DNA of 64,000 nucleotides from Nautilus pompilius (GCA_018389105.1 JACATO010001459.1:550931-614930); one strand, 5' to 3'. Counted from the stretch's first letter, positions 37,976 through 50,130 are shown. Numbers and translations are program-made. Notes: generated from the letters alone by a model not told the origin.

Positions 37976-39826
37976 TGATGGAAAGAATAATGTGCCAAAA
38001 ATGGCCCGTATTAACACTCAAACATTTCTCATGGGTCACTGAGAACATTTGCAAAAGCAACTGAAGTCATAATTTAATTACATTTGATTTTATACTTCTT
38101 GTCTAGTTCCAGGATACCAACTGTGATGAGGTGAAAACGACTGCTTTGATGTGAAGCAAAACCAGAGACTCAGCCCTCAAGTCCTAAAGTGTTTCATTGC
38201 AGGCAAAAACAACAGAAAAAAAAAATCAAAAACAAAAACAGACAGACAGACAGACAGCATCCATTAAATAGATCTTAAAATATCGTGCACAGAAGAAAGT
38301 TTCCAAATTGAAGAGAAGGACACCGCCTCATAATAAACTGAAATCTGAAGACAGACAAATATTTTTGCAACCCCAGACCCCTACAAGTGGCAAATAAAAA
38401 AGGGAGATTTAAAAAAAAGATAGCTAAAGAACTAAGTTGCAACTACTTTTCACCATAATCTTTAGAATACGTCGGAGCTACTGGCCACAGTACATCTATA
38501 CCACAAGGAAAGAAAACAAAATCAGCTGCCCAAATGTGTTTCAGTCAACTCTAAAAACCCTTAAAACAAACAGTCGCCAGAGGTTCCCCAACTGCTTTTA
38601 GTTTTCCCCCTTCTTGATCTTACTAAAACAATTTTGATTAATGTCCATTTTTTTTCTCTCTGTTTTAATTAACGAACATAAAAACCAGACAGTCCAAACT
38701 TTCACTTTATCCAAGTTTTAAAAAACGCAATCTGTCAGCAATCAAAAGGTGATGAGTGCTTTTTTATCAAGGGAACATCGCCTTCTTCTTCATCTGGCTG
38801 CTGACACTCTCTCCCATCCACTCCCTTAACTCCTCCCACCATGACCTTCCCCCTTACACCTAAATTCTGCATTCTTCCCTCCCCCCCCCCTCCAGCATCA
38901 GCTAAGTATAAACATTAAAAAATACATAAAAATACTATTCAGGCCCCCTGGAAGATTCCTGTCTGAAAATTAGATATAAGTTTAAACAAAATAAACATGT
39001 AGCAAGAAGAATCTTCAATCATCAAAACACAACAAATATATGTCCTGTGCTTGTTTTGATAAGCTCACATCTGTCTCAAGTCTCAGCCTGCTTGGCTTCT
39101 CTAATTTATGGTAAAACAGAAGGCATCCCTATAAAGAAGTATTTCATTGTTTTGTTTTATTTGCAAAAAAAAAACCCCTGACACAAAATAAATGGCAAAA
39201 CCGAAAAATGAACGAGCCAGGCCAGCGGTGGTCAAGATTTACTTCTTGGCCATAAATCTGCTGGAATCTCATATTTCACAGTTTCACTTACATTAAAAGA
39301 TAACTAACCACATGGTCATTAATGCATATAGCGACAATTTATGATCCAGTAAGTCGCTAATCATAACTTATCAAACATCTGTATGAACTAATTCTCCTAC
39401 AGGTAATCCAGAGACCAGCATCTAGAGTTTTCCGAGCTCTCCTGACAAGAGAGTAGGGAAAATGGTGACATGAGAACTCACCTACAAATGTTGGTTGCAG
39501 TTAGGAAGCACAAGTGTAAGATACGAAAATAAAAAACAAAAACTACTAATAACTGTGACAACATTCTTTGTTGCGTTCGTTCTAATAACTTTAACCTTTG
39601 CCAAGATAATAATATTACAATAATTTTTTTTTTTTTAATTTAAAAATACTTATATATCTAAGTAAGAGACTTGAAATATCCGATATCCTGAAGTTCTGTA
39701 CTCTAATTAACTAACGGGGTGGTGCGATAATCCAGTGATAAGCTAGTAAATTATTAAGACTGAATTTGATAAAGTCCAAGTCCTAGATAGATCAGTTTGC
39801 TTACTGATCTCCCCAGCATCAATTAT
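37870..39826. other. Intronic DNA, short GA/GAT repeats
   Basis: A GATGAT-to-GA compound repeat lies at 37910-37976, a GACA repeat at 38240-38258 and a C run at 38880-38891. The rest is AT-rich unique DNA without a recognised feature. Confidence 0.5.
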
Positions 39827-40243
39827 AGCCTCATCTATACGTGAGTATAAGATGACGATTGCAGCCTCATCTATACATGAGTATAAGACGATGATTGCAG
39901 CCTCATCTATATATAACAATATGCTGCCAATTTTAGCCTCATCTATACACGAGTATAAAACGATGATTGCAGCCTCATCCATACAGTCACATGACGTCGA
40001 TTGCAGCCTCATCCATACATAGCCACATGACGTCGATTACAGCCTCAGCCATACACGAGTATAAGACGATTGCAGCCTCATCTATATATAACAATATGCC
40101 GCCAATTTTAGCCTCATCTATACATGAGTATAAGACGATGATTGCAGCCTCATCCATACATAGCCACATGACGTCGATTACAGCCTCAGCCATACGTTTA
40201 ATTAGGAATTATAGATACTGTAACATCTAAACCCCCACTTTCT
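39827..40243. repeat. Foldback MITE right end expanded into a 33-36-bp tandem array
   Basis: About 10 units begin AGCCTCATCTATAC (or TCAGCCATAC) and alternate three tails: GAGTATAAGACGATGATTGC, ATATAACAATATGCCGCCAA and CACATGACGTCGATT. The array runs into GTTTAATTAGGAATTATAGA, TACTGTAACATCTAAACCCC, the right arm of the MITE family. Unit lengths are near multiples of three, so both strands show repeated-peptide frames, which I regard as artefacts. Confidence 0.85.
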
Positions 40244-40990
40244 GTATAAATAATAAATGCAGAACCAGCAGGAACCAAACAATACTCATTCAACAAACAG
40301 AAATTAATCCTTAAGATTTATTTCTAATTTATTTATTTTCAGACCGTGCATATCGGGTTAACCTTTTTGATTTTACAAAATTCCTCAGTTCTTTAGACAT
40401 AAGAAACAAACACCGAAGCATCCTCCTTCAGGAAAACAGTTTCAAGAACAACAAATGTAACACTCGGTAGCAGAGACATACATATCCTTCAAACTCCTAA
40501 CTGGATGCAAAACGAAAATAACCGGCTCACTCATTTACTGATATTAAAAGAAAAAATTTATTGAAAAAAATAACATTTAAGCATTTACAATTTTCAAATC
40601 TTTCTTTTCTTTTGTAAAAACAGTCCATTAATTCCTTCTGGTTCTTTAGTATTTTCCACTTATTTATATGCTTTTTAATTATTTTTTTTTAAATGTTTGA
40701 TTTTTAATAATTTAATAACAGATCTGTATAATTTTCGATTTGAGATATTCGTTGTACTACTACAAAATTTCTCAATACCTTTGCCCCCCCCTCTCTCCAT
40801 CTCTCTCTCTATTTACGTCACCCTCTCCCTCTCTCTCTCTCTCTGCCTCTCTCTCCTTTCACACGCTATCTCTCTCTCTCTCTCCTTTCACACGCTGTAT
40901 CTCTCCCCCCCTCTCTCTCTCCATCTCTCTCTCTCTCTATTTACGTCACCCTCTCCCTCTCTCTCTCTCTCTAAGATAAAAATTTGAGCA
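40244..40990. other. Intronic AT-rich DNA with a CT array
   Basis: AT-rich unique DNA to 40780, then a CT array at 40787-40973. Within it, two copies of ATTTACGTCACCCTC and two of TTTCACACGCT interrupt the CT runs. Confidence 0.6.
40787..40973. repeat. CT array with TTTACGTCACC and TTTCACACGCT cassettes
   Basis: CT dinucleotide runs are broken by two identical TATTTACGTCACCCTCTC cassettes and two CCTTTCACACGCTRTCTC cassettes. TTACGTCA is a bZIP-type word. Confidence 0.93.
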
Positions 40991-40994
40991 TATA

Positions 40995-42200
40995 CACAGC
41001 CCTGTCATAATAATACGGTTACCTCTTTTTACTACAATACCAGCTAGGGTTGAACAGGGGAAAAAAAATAAAATTAATAAATACATAAAATGGCTTTCAG
41101 GCCAACGTGCAGTAGCTAAACTCGCCCAGATTCTGAAGAACCTACACCCGAAATTTGGGGTCCAAAGGTGCTATGGTTTGGCCATGGAGGGGAAGCAAAC
41201 AAACGCACAAACACTTGTGAGTATACATTTGATGTTAGCCTGATGTGGAAAAAAGAAAAAAAAAAGCAAATATCAAGCGATATGATATGATGGAAGTTAT
41301 TTATGCTAATACTTGGTCGGGGTCTGAACCAGAGCCGTATAAGAGCTTCCTTTAATTCCATAATATGCTGCCAAGATGCCCATTGGTTGCTCTCAGTTGA
41401 TGATTCATTTGCTACCTAAACTGCTTGATTGGATTCATGTCAGGTTGTTTTTTTTGTTGTTTTTTTTTGGAGTTTCCCAGGACAGACATTTAATGCCTTT
41501 GACTGTGGTCATGCAAGACGTCGTGGCACAAAAGGGATTTTCTTAAAGAACGTGAGCATCAAACCTTTGTTCGTCTTGTTGGTACAACGGCAGTAGACAC
41601 CGGCCATTGAAAAATGGCAAACCTGGTAGAATTGAACTCTCCATTGCCACCGGGCCAGTCTTCTCGTTAGACCCCTTTTTTTTTTTTTTTAAGTACTTTA
41701 TTTCAGTTGGACTCGAGGGGTTTGCGATGCACCACACTCCCGCTGTTGTGACAAAGTCGGTGGAGGAAACGACATTGGGCGGTTCTCTCTCGCTCCTGTC
41801 GGTGCTGATGCGGCGAATGACGAGTGGCGCACTCTCTCTCTCTCGTTGTGGTCTGCCCGCTGAAGGCCTTCCAGGTAACTTTGCAGCAGCAGCAGTGACG
41901 TTTTGTACCTGGTGAACATAGCAAGTCCCGGGGATAAATCTTGAGATCATCAGACAACCTATCGATGCCAGCCACACACTGAATGGCTTATATAACATGA
42001 CCCCCAGGTGAATGACTGTGTATTGGGGGGGGGTTGGTGTCTGTCTAGTTTCCAGCATGATGACAGTGCGCACTTGATTATCTGCCCACGCAGACATCCA
42101 ATAAACACAGAACCACACTCAAAAATGTGCCAACTTCAGACACATTCGTCCACGGGAGTTCCCAAATATGGCAAGGAACTATGTATGCACAAACAAGATG
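40995..42200 (-). mobile_element. Decayed Tc1-like DNA transposon
   Basis: On the minus strand, QPDMNPIKQFR at about 41440-41404 matches the PDLNPIEHLW catalytic block, with Lys replacing the catalytic Glu. Next, MELKEALIRLW and SINNFHHIIS (41361-41260) match the C-terminal helix region. Near 41915-41740, SGQTTTRERE and RQERERTAQCR resemble the DNA-binding domain. The left margin CAGCCCTGTCATAATAATAC resembles the end of the Tc1 copy at 24018, so the two may be one family. Stops, frameshifts and a T run break the frame. The right terminus is uncertain. Confidence 0.65.
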
Positions 42201-42480
42201 ATTTTTTTAAGTTTTAACACTTAGACATTCGGTAACTTTCTTTATTTTAAGGAACAAAATATAAAAGTTATTTGTTTGTAAGAGTGGAAATTAACTTTTT
42301 TTTAAACCATTTTGCTAAATAAAATAAATGAAAACTTGTTTATTTCTAAGGAATACATCGATTCATTTGGTAGTAAATATAATTTATCCTTTTTCTCTTC
42401 TTAAAACCCAAGCAACTGTGAATATTTAATTGGGCTTTTGTTAAACCCCTGTTCCTGGCCTTTCAAGATCTAAAAAGCAT
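42201..42480. other. Intronic AT-rich DNA
   Basis: AT-rich sequence with no recognised feature. Confidence 0.4.
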
Positions 42481-42790
42481 TTCCCCAGCAGGGAGGGAGA
42501 GAAGGAGAAAGGGGGTGGGGTGGGGTGCTGGCAATAATGGTTACTGAGCAAGCTACCCGTGTATAGTTGGGGAGGGAACTCTTTTGAGTGGTCGGTGGGT
42601 CAAGATGTGAGCCAGTCAGGTGTTTCAAGTGGAACCTTCACCAGAACTCTTCGTTTTCAGATGTGGGAGGAAAGTAGGGTGTTCAGAGGTAAGAACCCCC
42701 TCCACATAGAAAGTGAAAAGGTACTAAATTGAGCCAGTCCCAACTGGGATTCAAACTCTGGCCCCCAACTGCTGGCTAACCTATTTGAGA
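42481..42790 (-). repeat. tRNA-derived SINE-like repeat, copy 1
   Basis: On the minus strand a B-box-like GAGTTTGAATCCC is followed by a body with TTTCCTCCCACATCTGAAAA, then AAGAGTTCTGGTGAAGGTTC. The body matches the copy at 47168-47545 in the same order (CCACATCTGAAAA, AGAGTTCT, AGGTTCxACTT). The 5' part of the head is missing or diverged. No reading frame. Confidence 0.6.
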
Positions 42791-43187
42791 TGATTGTACT
42801 TTAAATATCTCCCTATTAGTATTATTTCCTGTGCTCCTTCCCAAAAGTGCATTCTTATTCATTAATCTACTGACAGTTGAAACATTTGTCTGAGATACGA
42901 ATAGATTTAAATCTCATTTCGATGGAGAATTGCCTTTCTGCAGAATTCATATATATATATACACATATATATGAATTTCCACCTATTTATTTTATTTTAA
43001 AATTGAAATAAAAGTATTAATGCAGATGTATCTATTCATTTATCTATAAATCTATCTCCAACACAAAATTATTCATATCAAATTTTATTTTCAAACAAAA
43101 AAAAAAGCACTGGAAATTTAGAAACAAAAACTGGGAGAACAAACCAGAGACAGACAGAAAAGGAGAGTGGAGGAAAAGCCAGAAAAC

Positions 43188-43218
<31 letters not shown>

Positions 43219-44213
43219 AGAGTGGGCTTATTAGATGAAACAAATATGCATAAACTAAATGTCAACTTTTGTGTAGCTAACTACAATAATTTGATACATT
43301 AGTTTGCCAAGGTTTTTCAGTCATTGCAGCACTCAGATTACATTCTTGGAGACCTGGAGCTGGTTCTTGGCTTTCTAATCGCTAAAGATAAGTTATCAAG
43401 GATGAGCAAAGTCCATGGTTAGCTATATTAAGTACTGATTTACACCTTGCAGATAGCAACGGACAGGAAACCCTTGTAGATTCTCAGCTGTTGATATTGA
43501 AATATACGAAATATCATTAAAATTTTTTTTAAAAAAGTCTCTTTCCTTTCATTTTAGCTCAAATCGCGTTAGAAATGTATTCAACGTATAATTCCCAACC
43601 AAAGGGTGACTGACACCTTCCCCTCAGTTTTTCTGCACCCTGCCTTTTTAATTTGTTTTCCAGTTGACATTTGGTGACACCATGCCAGCTATTCTCATAG
43701 AATGGCTTAAAGCCAGGATTAAAACTCAGAAGACTGCCTACACAAATTCTGAAGGTTTATTGTAAATAACACAATACCATTTTTGTTACTCATCGTTTTT
43801 ATTTAACAAAGATCATCCTAGTACAAATAAATGTCTCCCCATCTTTTGCCTCCCCTTTTTTCTACTTACAATGTTTCATTTTTAAAAATTTAAAACCTCA
43901 TCTGTTTATCTTTGTATTTTTTTTTTAGCAAGGACACTGAAATGCATTATAATTTAATAAAAGGCATAAAAACTGCTTATATACAAAAAATATCTGTCTA
44001 ACAAATGCTACACTAAGAACTTAGAACCAAATGCAGAGAAGTTTCCTTCTTAAGTATTTGTTTTTTGTCGACTTTACCTAATTAAATACTTAAATAGAAC
44101 TTTCATTAAAACAAAAATTAATTATTATAATTTACTAATCAATACAAAATATATTCACTAACAGCAGCACCTGCTATTTTTTAACATAATATGGAGATGA
44201 TTCATGAATTTAC
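42791..44213. other. Intronic AT-rich DNA
   Basis: Contains an AT-rich inverted repeat at 42944-42977 (GAATTCATATATAT facing ATATATATGAATT) and a GA tract at 43190-43218. The rest is AT-rich unique DNA with no gene recognised. Confidence 0.5.
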
Positions 44214-45116
44214 CTGCATCATATGTAACATACTTTGTGATAGGTCAACAATATCATTGACATGTCTGCCATCATATGTAATATACTTTGTGATAGGTCA
44301 ACAAAAATACTATCATGGACATGTCTGCCATCATATGTAACATACTTTGTGATAGATAGGTAAACAAAAATACAATTATAGACATACCTGCATCATATGT
44401 AACATACTTTGTGATAGGTCAACAAAAATACTGTCATGGACATGTCTGCCATATGTAACATACTTTGTGATAGATAGGTGAACAAAAATACAATTATAGA
44501 CATACCTGCATCATATGTATCATACTTTGTGATAGGTCAACAAAAATACTGTCATGGATATGTCTGCCATATGTAACATACTTTATGATAGGTCAACAAA
44601 AATACTGTCATGGACATGTCTGCCATATGTAACATACTCTATGATAGGTCAATAAAATACTGTCATGGACATGTCTGCCATATGTAACATACTTTATGAT
44701 AGGTCAACAAAAATACTGTCATGGACATGTCTGCCATATGTAACATACTTTATGATAGGTCAACAAAAATACTGTCATGGACATGTCTGCCATATGTAAC
44801 ATACTTTGTGATAGATAGGTAAACAAAAATACAATTATAGACATACCTGCATCATATGTAACATACTTTGTGATAGGTCAACAAAAATACTGTCATGGAC
44901 ATGTCTGCCATATGTAACATACTTTATGATAGGTCAACAAAAATACTGTCATGGACATGTCTGCCATATGTAACATACTCTATGATAGGTCAATAAAATA
45001 CTGTCATGAACTTACCTGCATCATATGTACCATACTCTGTGATAGGTCAATAAAATACTGCCATGGACATGCCTGCCATCAAATGTAGCATACTTGGTGA
45101 TAGGTCACTGTCATGG
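44214..45116. repeat. Tandem array of about 56-bp units
   Basis: About 16 units contain CATATGTAACATACTTTGTG, ATAGGTCAACAAAAATACTG and TCATGGACATGTCTGC. Units vary from about 52 to 64 bp through small indels, and a variant with GATAGATAGGTAAACAAAAA recurs every few units. Most copies carry AGGTCA and about nine carry GGACATGTCT or GGACATGCCT. No coding frame. Confidence 0.95.
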
Positions 45117-46575
45117 AAAACTTTTTTTTTTGACAATAAGAAATTTCTAGCAGAATAAATAAAAGTGCCAAAAAAGTAACATTCTTTTCATTCAAAACAC
45201 TAATACGATCCACAAAATGATTGCTGCTCATAACTTTGTACAAACTCTACCAGTGTAGTTGCTACCTTAGTACTGAAGTGTTGGACCCAACTCCTGTTTA
45301 ATGAGAATCTACAGCAAGCCTTTACATTCCCAGACACCATCATAAAACAGAGCAAGATCTTGAAAATACATGCATATATATATGTATGTTACCCCTGCCC
45401 CTAATGTTGCCAAATCAGCTTCTATCCAGTTGGAAATAGTAATAAGCTGAATCAAAAGATAAATCTCCACACTATGCCAAGCACATTTTTGTTGAGCTCT
45501 TTAAAAAGGCTTCACGGCAAAAGTCTCCACCAACTTCAGTCGGTCTGAGCCGATTTAGACACTTAAAAAAACAAACCCACTCATTAGGTCCCTGTCACAA
45601 TGAGCGAAAATACAGAGCCAAATTGGGCCCCCCCCCCATCTAAAACTTTTCAGTAAGTTCCCCTTGCAGATATGATGTCATATCTACAGAGGTTTGGGTG
45701 AGGGCGGCAAGCAACAGCACTTGCAGAGATCTCTGGTGATAGATCTTGGAACTGGGGAGGTTATAACAGATCCTACAGACCATTAACCTCAGTCACAGGT
45801 ACAATGTGATTTTCTCTCCCTAGGTGTGAGATCTGTACACACAGCATTACCACCAACCAACCAACCAACCAACCAACTCCACACAATGAGATAAATCAAA
45901 CCATTTCTTTAAAAAGAAGCAAACAATAAGATAAACAAACACACAGAATGTTTCCTGTCTTTTCTAAGTTTGCTTGCTTTCTTTATTTTTCCAATTCAAA
46001 AGGAAACAAATACCCGCCCCCCAGTCTATTTTACATCTTATCAAACCCCAGGTTCTTTGTTTTTTTTGTCTCTTTTTCTTTCTTTCTTTAAACAAAACAA
46101 CAACAATAACAGGAAGAAGATGGGATGGGGGGGGGGGAAAGCTTCCAGTTGAATAGAAAGATACCAACTTTACTCTTAATTTTTTTTACAAAAGGAAATG
46201 AGAGTCTTTCTGAAAATTATCAAGCCATTAGGTTAACGGTGGCTGTGGAGGAAATTTTAAGAATCAATCTCTGAAGATAAATCAGGCAAAGTTTCTTTGC
46301 TGTTGCATATGGGCTTATAGGGGAGCTTAAAACTCCCTGCTGCCCTCTTCTGGGCGTAATACAAACAACTAGCTTATAACAGCAGCATAAGTTTGCAACG
46401 TATGAGTAGTCTGAATTTTAGCATAATATTTGGAGGAATGACACAAAACTGTCCCAAGGGGGTGTAAAATTTTTACAATTTAAAGTGGTTGTATACGTAT
46501 GAAAAAAAACGGCAATTTTTCAATAACAAAAAAAAAAAGTAAAAAATAGTGAAAGCAAGAGAAAGATATATAAAC

Positions 46576-46613
<38 letters not shown>

Positions 46614-46968
46614 GGGGGGGAAGAGGGAGAGAAGTTCAGCAATTCTAAAACATTACTTCTTGAAGCAGATGGCTTGGAAAGGTAAACTGGTATTGAGTGA
46701 TGTGGTTTGGATTTTGGTTTATTTGGTTTACTGTATATGTTAAGAAAACCTAAATGGAAAACCTTTTAGACCAAGATTAAAAACAAAAATGCTGCTAATA
46801 CAGCTGTGGAATCAGTGATGCTTCTATATATATATATGTCCTCAAAGCAAAAGATGCTGTGCAGCTGGGTGTACTGTATAATTAAAGCTGGAATAATGCA
46901 ACAACAGAGGGCAAAATTGCTACTTTTATAAGTTAAAATAGCATCCTTACTGCTTCTCTCTCTCTCTC

Positions 46969-47027
<59 letters not shown>

Positions 47028-47167
47028 TTTCTACTTGTATTGCACCAGTTTTAGTCCCAGCAGATATATCATAAATGTGGGAAGCTAAATTTAAAAAAAA
47101 AAGCTTTTGTTTTGTTCGTTGTTATTTACTTTATCTTCTTTATCAACCCCCCCCCCCACCTAACTTT
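45117..47167. other. Intronic DNA with TA/GA/CT repeats
   Basis: Includes CCAACCAACC at 45855-45876, TA then GA repeats at 46575-46612, a CT array at 46959-47019 and homopolymers of T, A and C. The unique segment 45460-45830 is well mixed but unrecognised. Confidence 0.5.
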
Positions 47168-47545
47168 CAGGGTCTAAGGATGCCTCAGAGAGACGAGCTA
47201 GGAAGGAAAATGGTATGGGGCCTTTGGGGACTGAGCAAAATGTTTTCACCTGGATATGGCTGGATGTTTGCTCTCACTCAAGCAGTGGTCAAGGTACGAA
47301 CCAGTCAAAAGTTACTCATAGAACCTCTCCTCCACACACACACACACACAGACACTTAGGAAAAAATCTATTAGAACTCTTAATTTTCAGATGTGGGAGG
47401 AAACACATGCTGCCAGCTAGTGAAGAACAACAAGCCAAACAAAGTACACCAAACCGATCTGGTTCTCAATCAGCATTCAAACTTGGGCCCTCAGCCATGA
47501 GAGTCCAATGGTTTACCAATGGAACACTACTGTCCATCCGTTTTA
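47168..47545 (-). repeat. tRNA-derived SINE-like repeat, copy 2
   Basis: Read on the minus strand the head is GGATGGACAGTAGTGTTCCA, TTGGTAAACCATTGGACTCT then AAGTTTGAATGC, resembling a tRNA with degenerate A and B boxes. The body TTTCCTCCCACATCTGAAAA is shared with the copy at 42481-42790. A CA tract interrupts it at 47333-47350. Confidence 0.6.
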
Positions 47546-47674
47546 ACTAATTAAAACTTGTAATAATAATAACAGGTTTTTTATTATTAATCTGGGAGAA
47601 GGAAGATTTAGTAATGCTCAATGCCTTCATGTCTACAGCGCAAAATATTGCTGTCTAGAGGTTAGTATGTTGAA

Positions 47675-47675
<1 letters not shown>

Positions 47676-47718
<43 letters not shown>

Positions 47719-48302
47719 TTCATTTCCTAGATCTTCAACTTTTTATAACTTAGAAGCAGCACTACAAAAATATGAATAATAGTTTTTCAACAAAATCATT
47801 TTTCTTTGTTTTTGGTTTCTGAAATGATAAACCTCAACACACCAATTAAAATCTTTTTATAAAACAAGAAAATGATTTATTGGGAAATTTATGTTTCCTT
47901 TTATTTAAACAACAGCAAATATGAATACAGTTTATTACCCCTGGCATATGAAATGGGGTCCTCATTTCCCGATTAGAAGAGTTGAAATTTCCCCCAAGAG
48001 AATCTCACTTTTCCAGGAACATTTTGACACACCGCTGTTTTTCGCAGTCTTAATTAGAAGCCAAAACAAGAACAGGGTGGGAAAAGTAATTGTGGGAGGG
48101 GGAGGGGAGTTAAGGATTCAGACAGAACAAAAGGATGGAGAGTTAGGGAGGAGGGTAAACAGAAGAAGAAAAACAAAATGGGGAGGTTAGGGATGGGAAA
48201 GCTAAAGTGATCCAAAGGTGGAGGGCAGTAAAGTTACAAATCATCGCAAGTAGATTTTAAACATATACACGTGTAGAATTTTTTCCCAGAACTAGTCAAG
48301 TA

Positions 48303-48335
<33 letters not shown>

Positions 48336-48944
48336 TTCATTTCCTAGATCTTCAACTTTTTATAACTTAGAAGCAGCACTACAAAAATCTGAATAATAGT
48401 TTTTCAACAAAATCATTTTTCTTTGTTTTTGGTTTCTGAAATGATAAACCTCAACACACCAATTAAAATCTTTTTATAAAACAAGAAAATGATTTATTGG
48501 GAAATTTATGTTTCCTTTTATTTAAACAACAGCAAATATGAATACAGTTTATTACCCCTGGCATTTGAAATGGGGTCCTCATTTCCCGATTAGAAGAGTT
48601 GAAATTTCCCCCCAAGAGAATCTCACTTTTCCAGGAACATTTTGACACACCGCTGTTTTTTCGCAGTCTTAATTAGAAGCCAAAACAAGAACAGGGTGGG
48701 AAAAGTAATTGTGGGGGGGGGAGGGGAGTTAAGGATTCAGACAGAACAAAAGGATGGAGAGTTAGGGAGGAGGGTAAACAGAAGAAGAAAAACAAAATGG
48801 GGAGGTTAGGGATGGGAAAGCTAAAGTGATCCAAAGGTGGAGGGCAGTAAAGTTACAAATCATCGCAAGTAGATTTTAAACATATACACGTGTAGAATTT
48901 TTTCCCAGAACTAGTCAAGTAAATAATAATAATAATAATAATAA
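47676..48944. repeat. Recent tandem duplication of about 585 bp bounded by AAT repeats
   Basis: Copy 1 (47718-48300) and copy 2 (48335-48919) differ at about five sites by eye: three substitutions and two one-base homopolymer changes. They are therefore over 99% identical. Three (AAT)n tracts lie before, between and after them, with offset about 617 bp. The unit is otherwise unique, with AACATTTTGACACACCGCTG in the middle. Open frames of 89 and 61 codons are not convincing. Confidence 0.97.
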
Positions 48945-49067
48945 TAGGAACAACTAAACAGTTTGAACAGTATGTAGCTGTTAAATAGACAAGCCATTGC
49001 ATTTAATTTTATCTCTCCTTTCTAGAGTCAGGGTTATGAATTTAAGTGATAAACATTAACATTAAAT

Positions 49068-49124
<57 letters not shown>

Positions 49125-49935
49125 TGAAGGCACAGAATATTTTTTAAAGATATAGTATCCATTCTATGTGCCTGATAATACAAAAATTTTGACGCAAGCG
49201 TTTTTTGATGATACATTTTCAAAACCAACCATTTTAACAGAAAATCAGTAAGTATTTTTTTAAACATGTAATTAAATTAAGTTACTTTAACGTCATTTAT
49301 AATAGAATTAATTTAATATTTCAGATTAATGTATATCATCAAATCTTTAAAATACGAATACTAACGTTTAATAATAATATTGTGATATATTATTGATAAT
49401 TTATTTCCATATATATGTGTGGTAGACAATGGACAGTATATAAAATCGAACTTTTTCAGAATTAAATTTAAATAATTAATTCTAATAATAACCGATTTCA
49501 GACCAATTATTAACACTTCATAATTTTGGATTGTATATATATATATATATATCGCCCACAAAAGAAAATTAATAAATATTTTAATTTAAAATTAAAATTA
49601 CTTATTTTTTTCGGCTAATTAACGAAATCGTTTCGCTTCCATTATTAATTTGTTTTTTTTCCCCTCCCCAAATCTTTTTAAAAATAAAAAAAAACACAAA
49701 AGATTTCGATTCAAATTAAAACCGCGGGCTGTTAGTAAAACAAAAAAGTCCACGGTTATTTTTGCTAATTAGTTTTTAACCGAGATAAACCGGCCGCCGC
49801 CACGTGTCGAGTACCGAAACTGGAAACATTTGTTTTAATAATTACAGGAGAGAATGATTGCCTTTAATTAATTTACCTCCGCTCGCCGTCAATACCCGGA
49901 ATGGGGACGGGTGGAGGGGAGAGGAGGGAGTGGCG

Positions 49936-49952
<17 letters not shown>
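48945..49952. other. AT-rich intronic DNA ending in a mixed unique patch
   Basis: ATT repeats at 49068-49120, strongly AT-rich to 49650, then a CpG-containing unique patch at 49710-49900 (AACCGCGGGCTG, CGGCCGCCGCCACGTGTCGA) including a CACGTG E-box and several TAATTA words. The patch is a candidate regulatory element 4.4-4.6 kb inside the intron. Confidence 0.45.
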
Positions 49953-49968
<16 letters not shown>

Positions 49969-49971
49969 GAT

Positions 49972-50011
<40 letters not shown>

Positions 50012-50130
50012 GAGATGGAGAGAGAGAGAGAGAGAGAGAGGGAGTGCGCGCGCGTGTGTGTGTGTGTCTCTCTCTCTCTCCATCTCTCTCCTCTCTCTCT
50101 CTCCATCTCCTCTCTCTCTCACTTTCTCCA

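Noticed and set aside
39743-40230. Repeated-peptide frames on both strands of the 33-36-bp array
   Set aside because: Period near a multiple of three keeps frames open. The array is a MITE end, with no signal peptide or conserved fold, and both strands look equally good.
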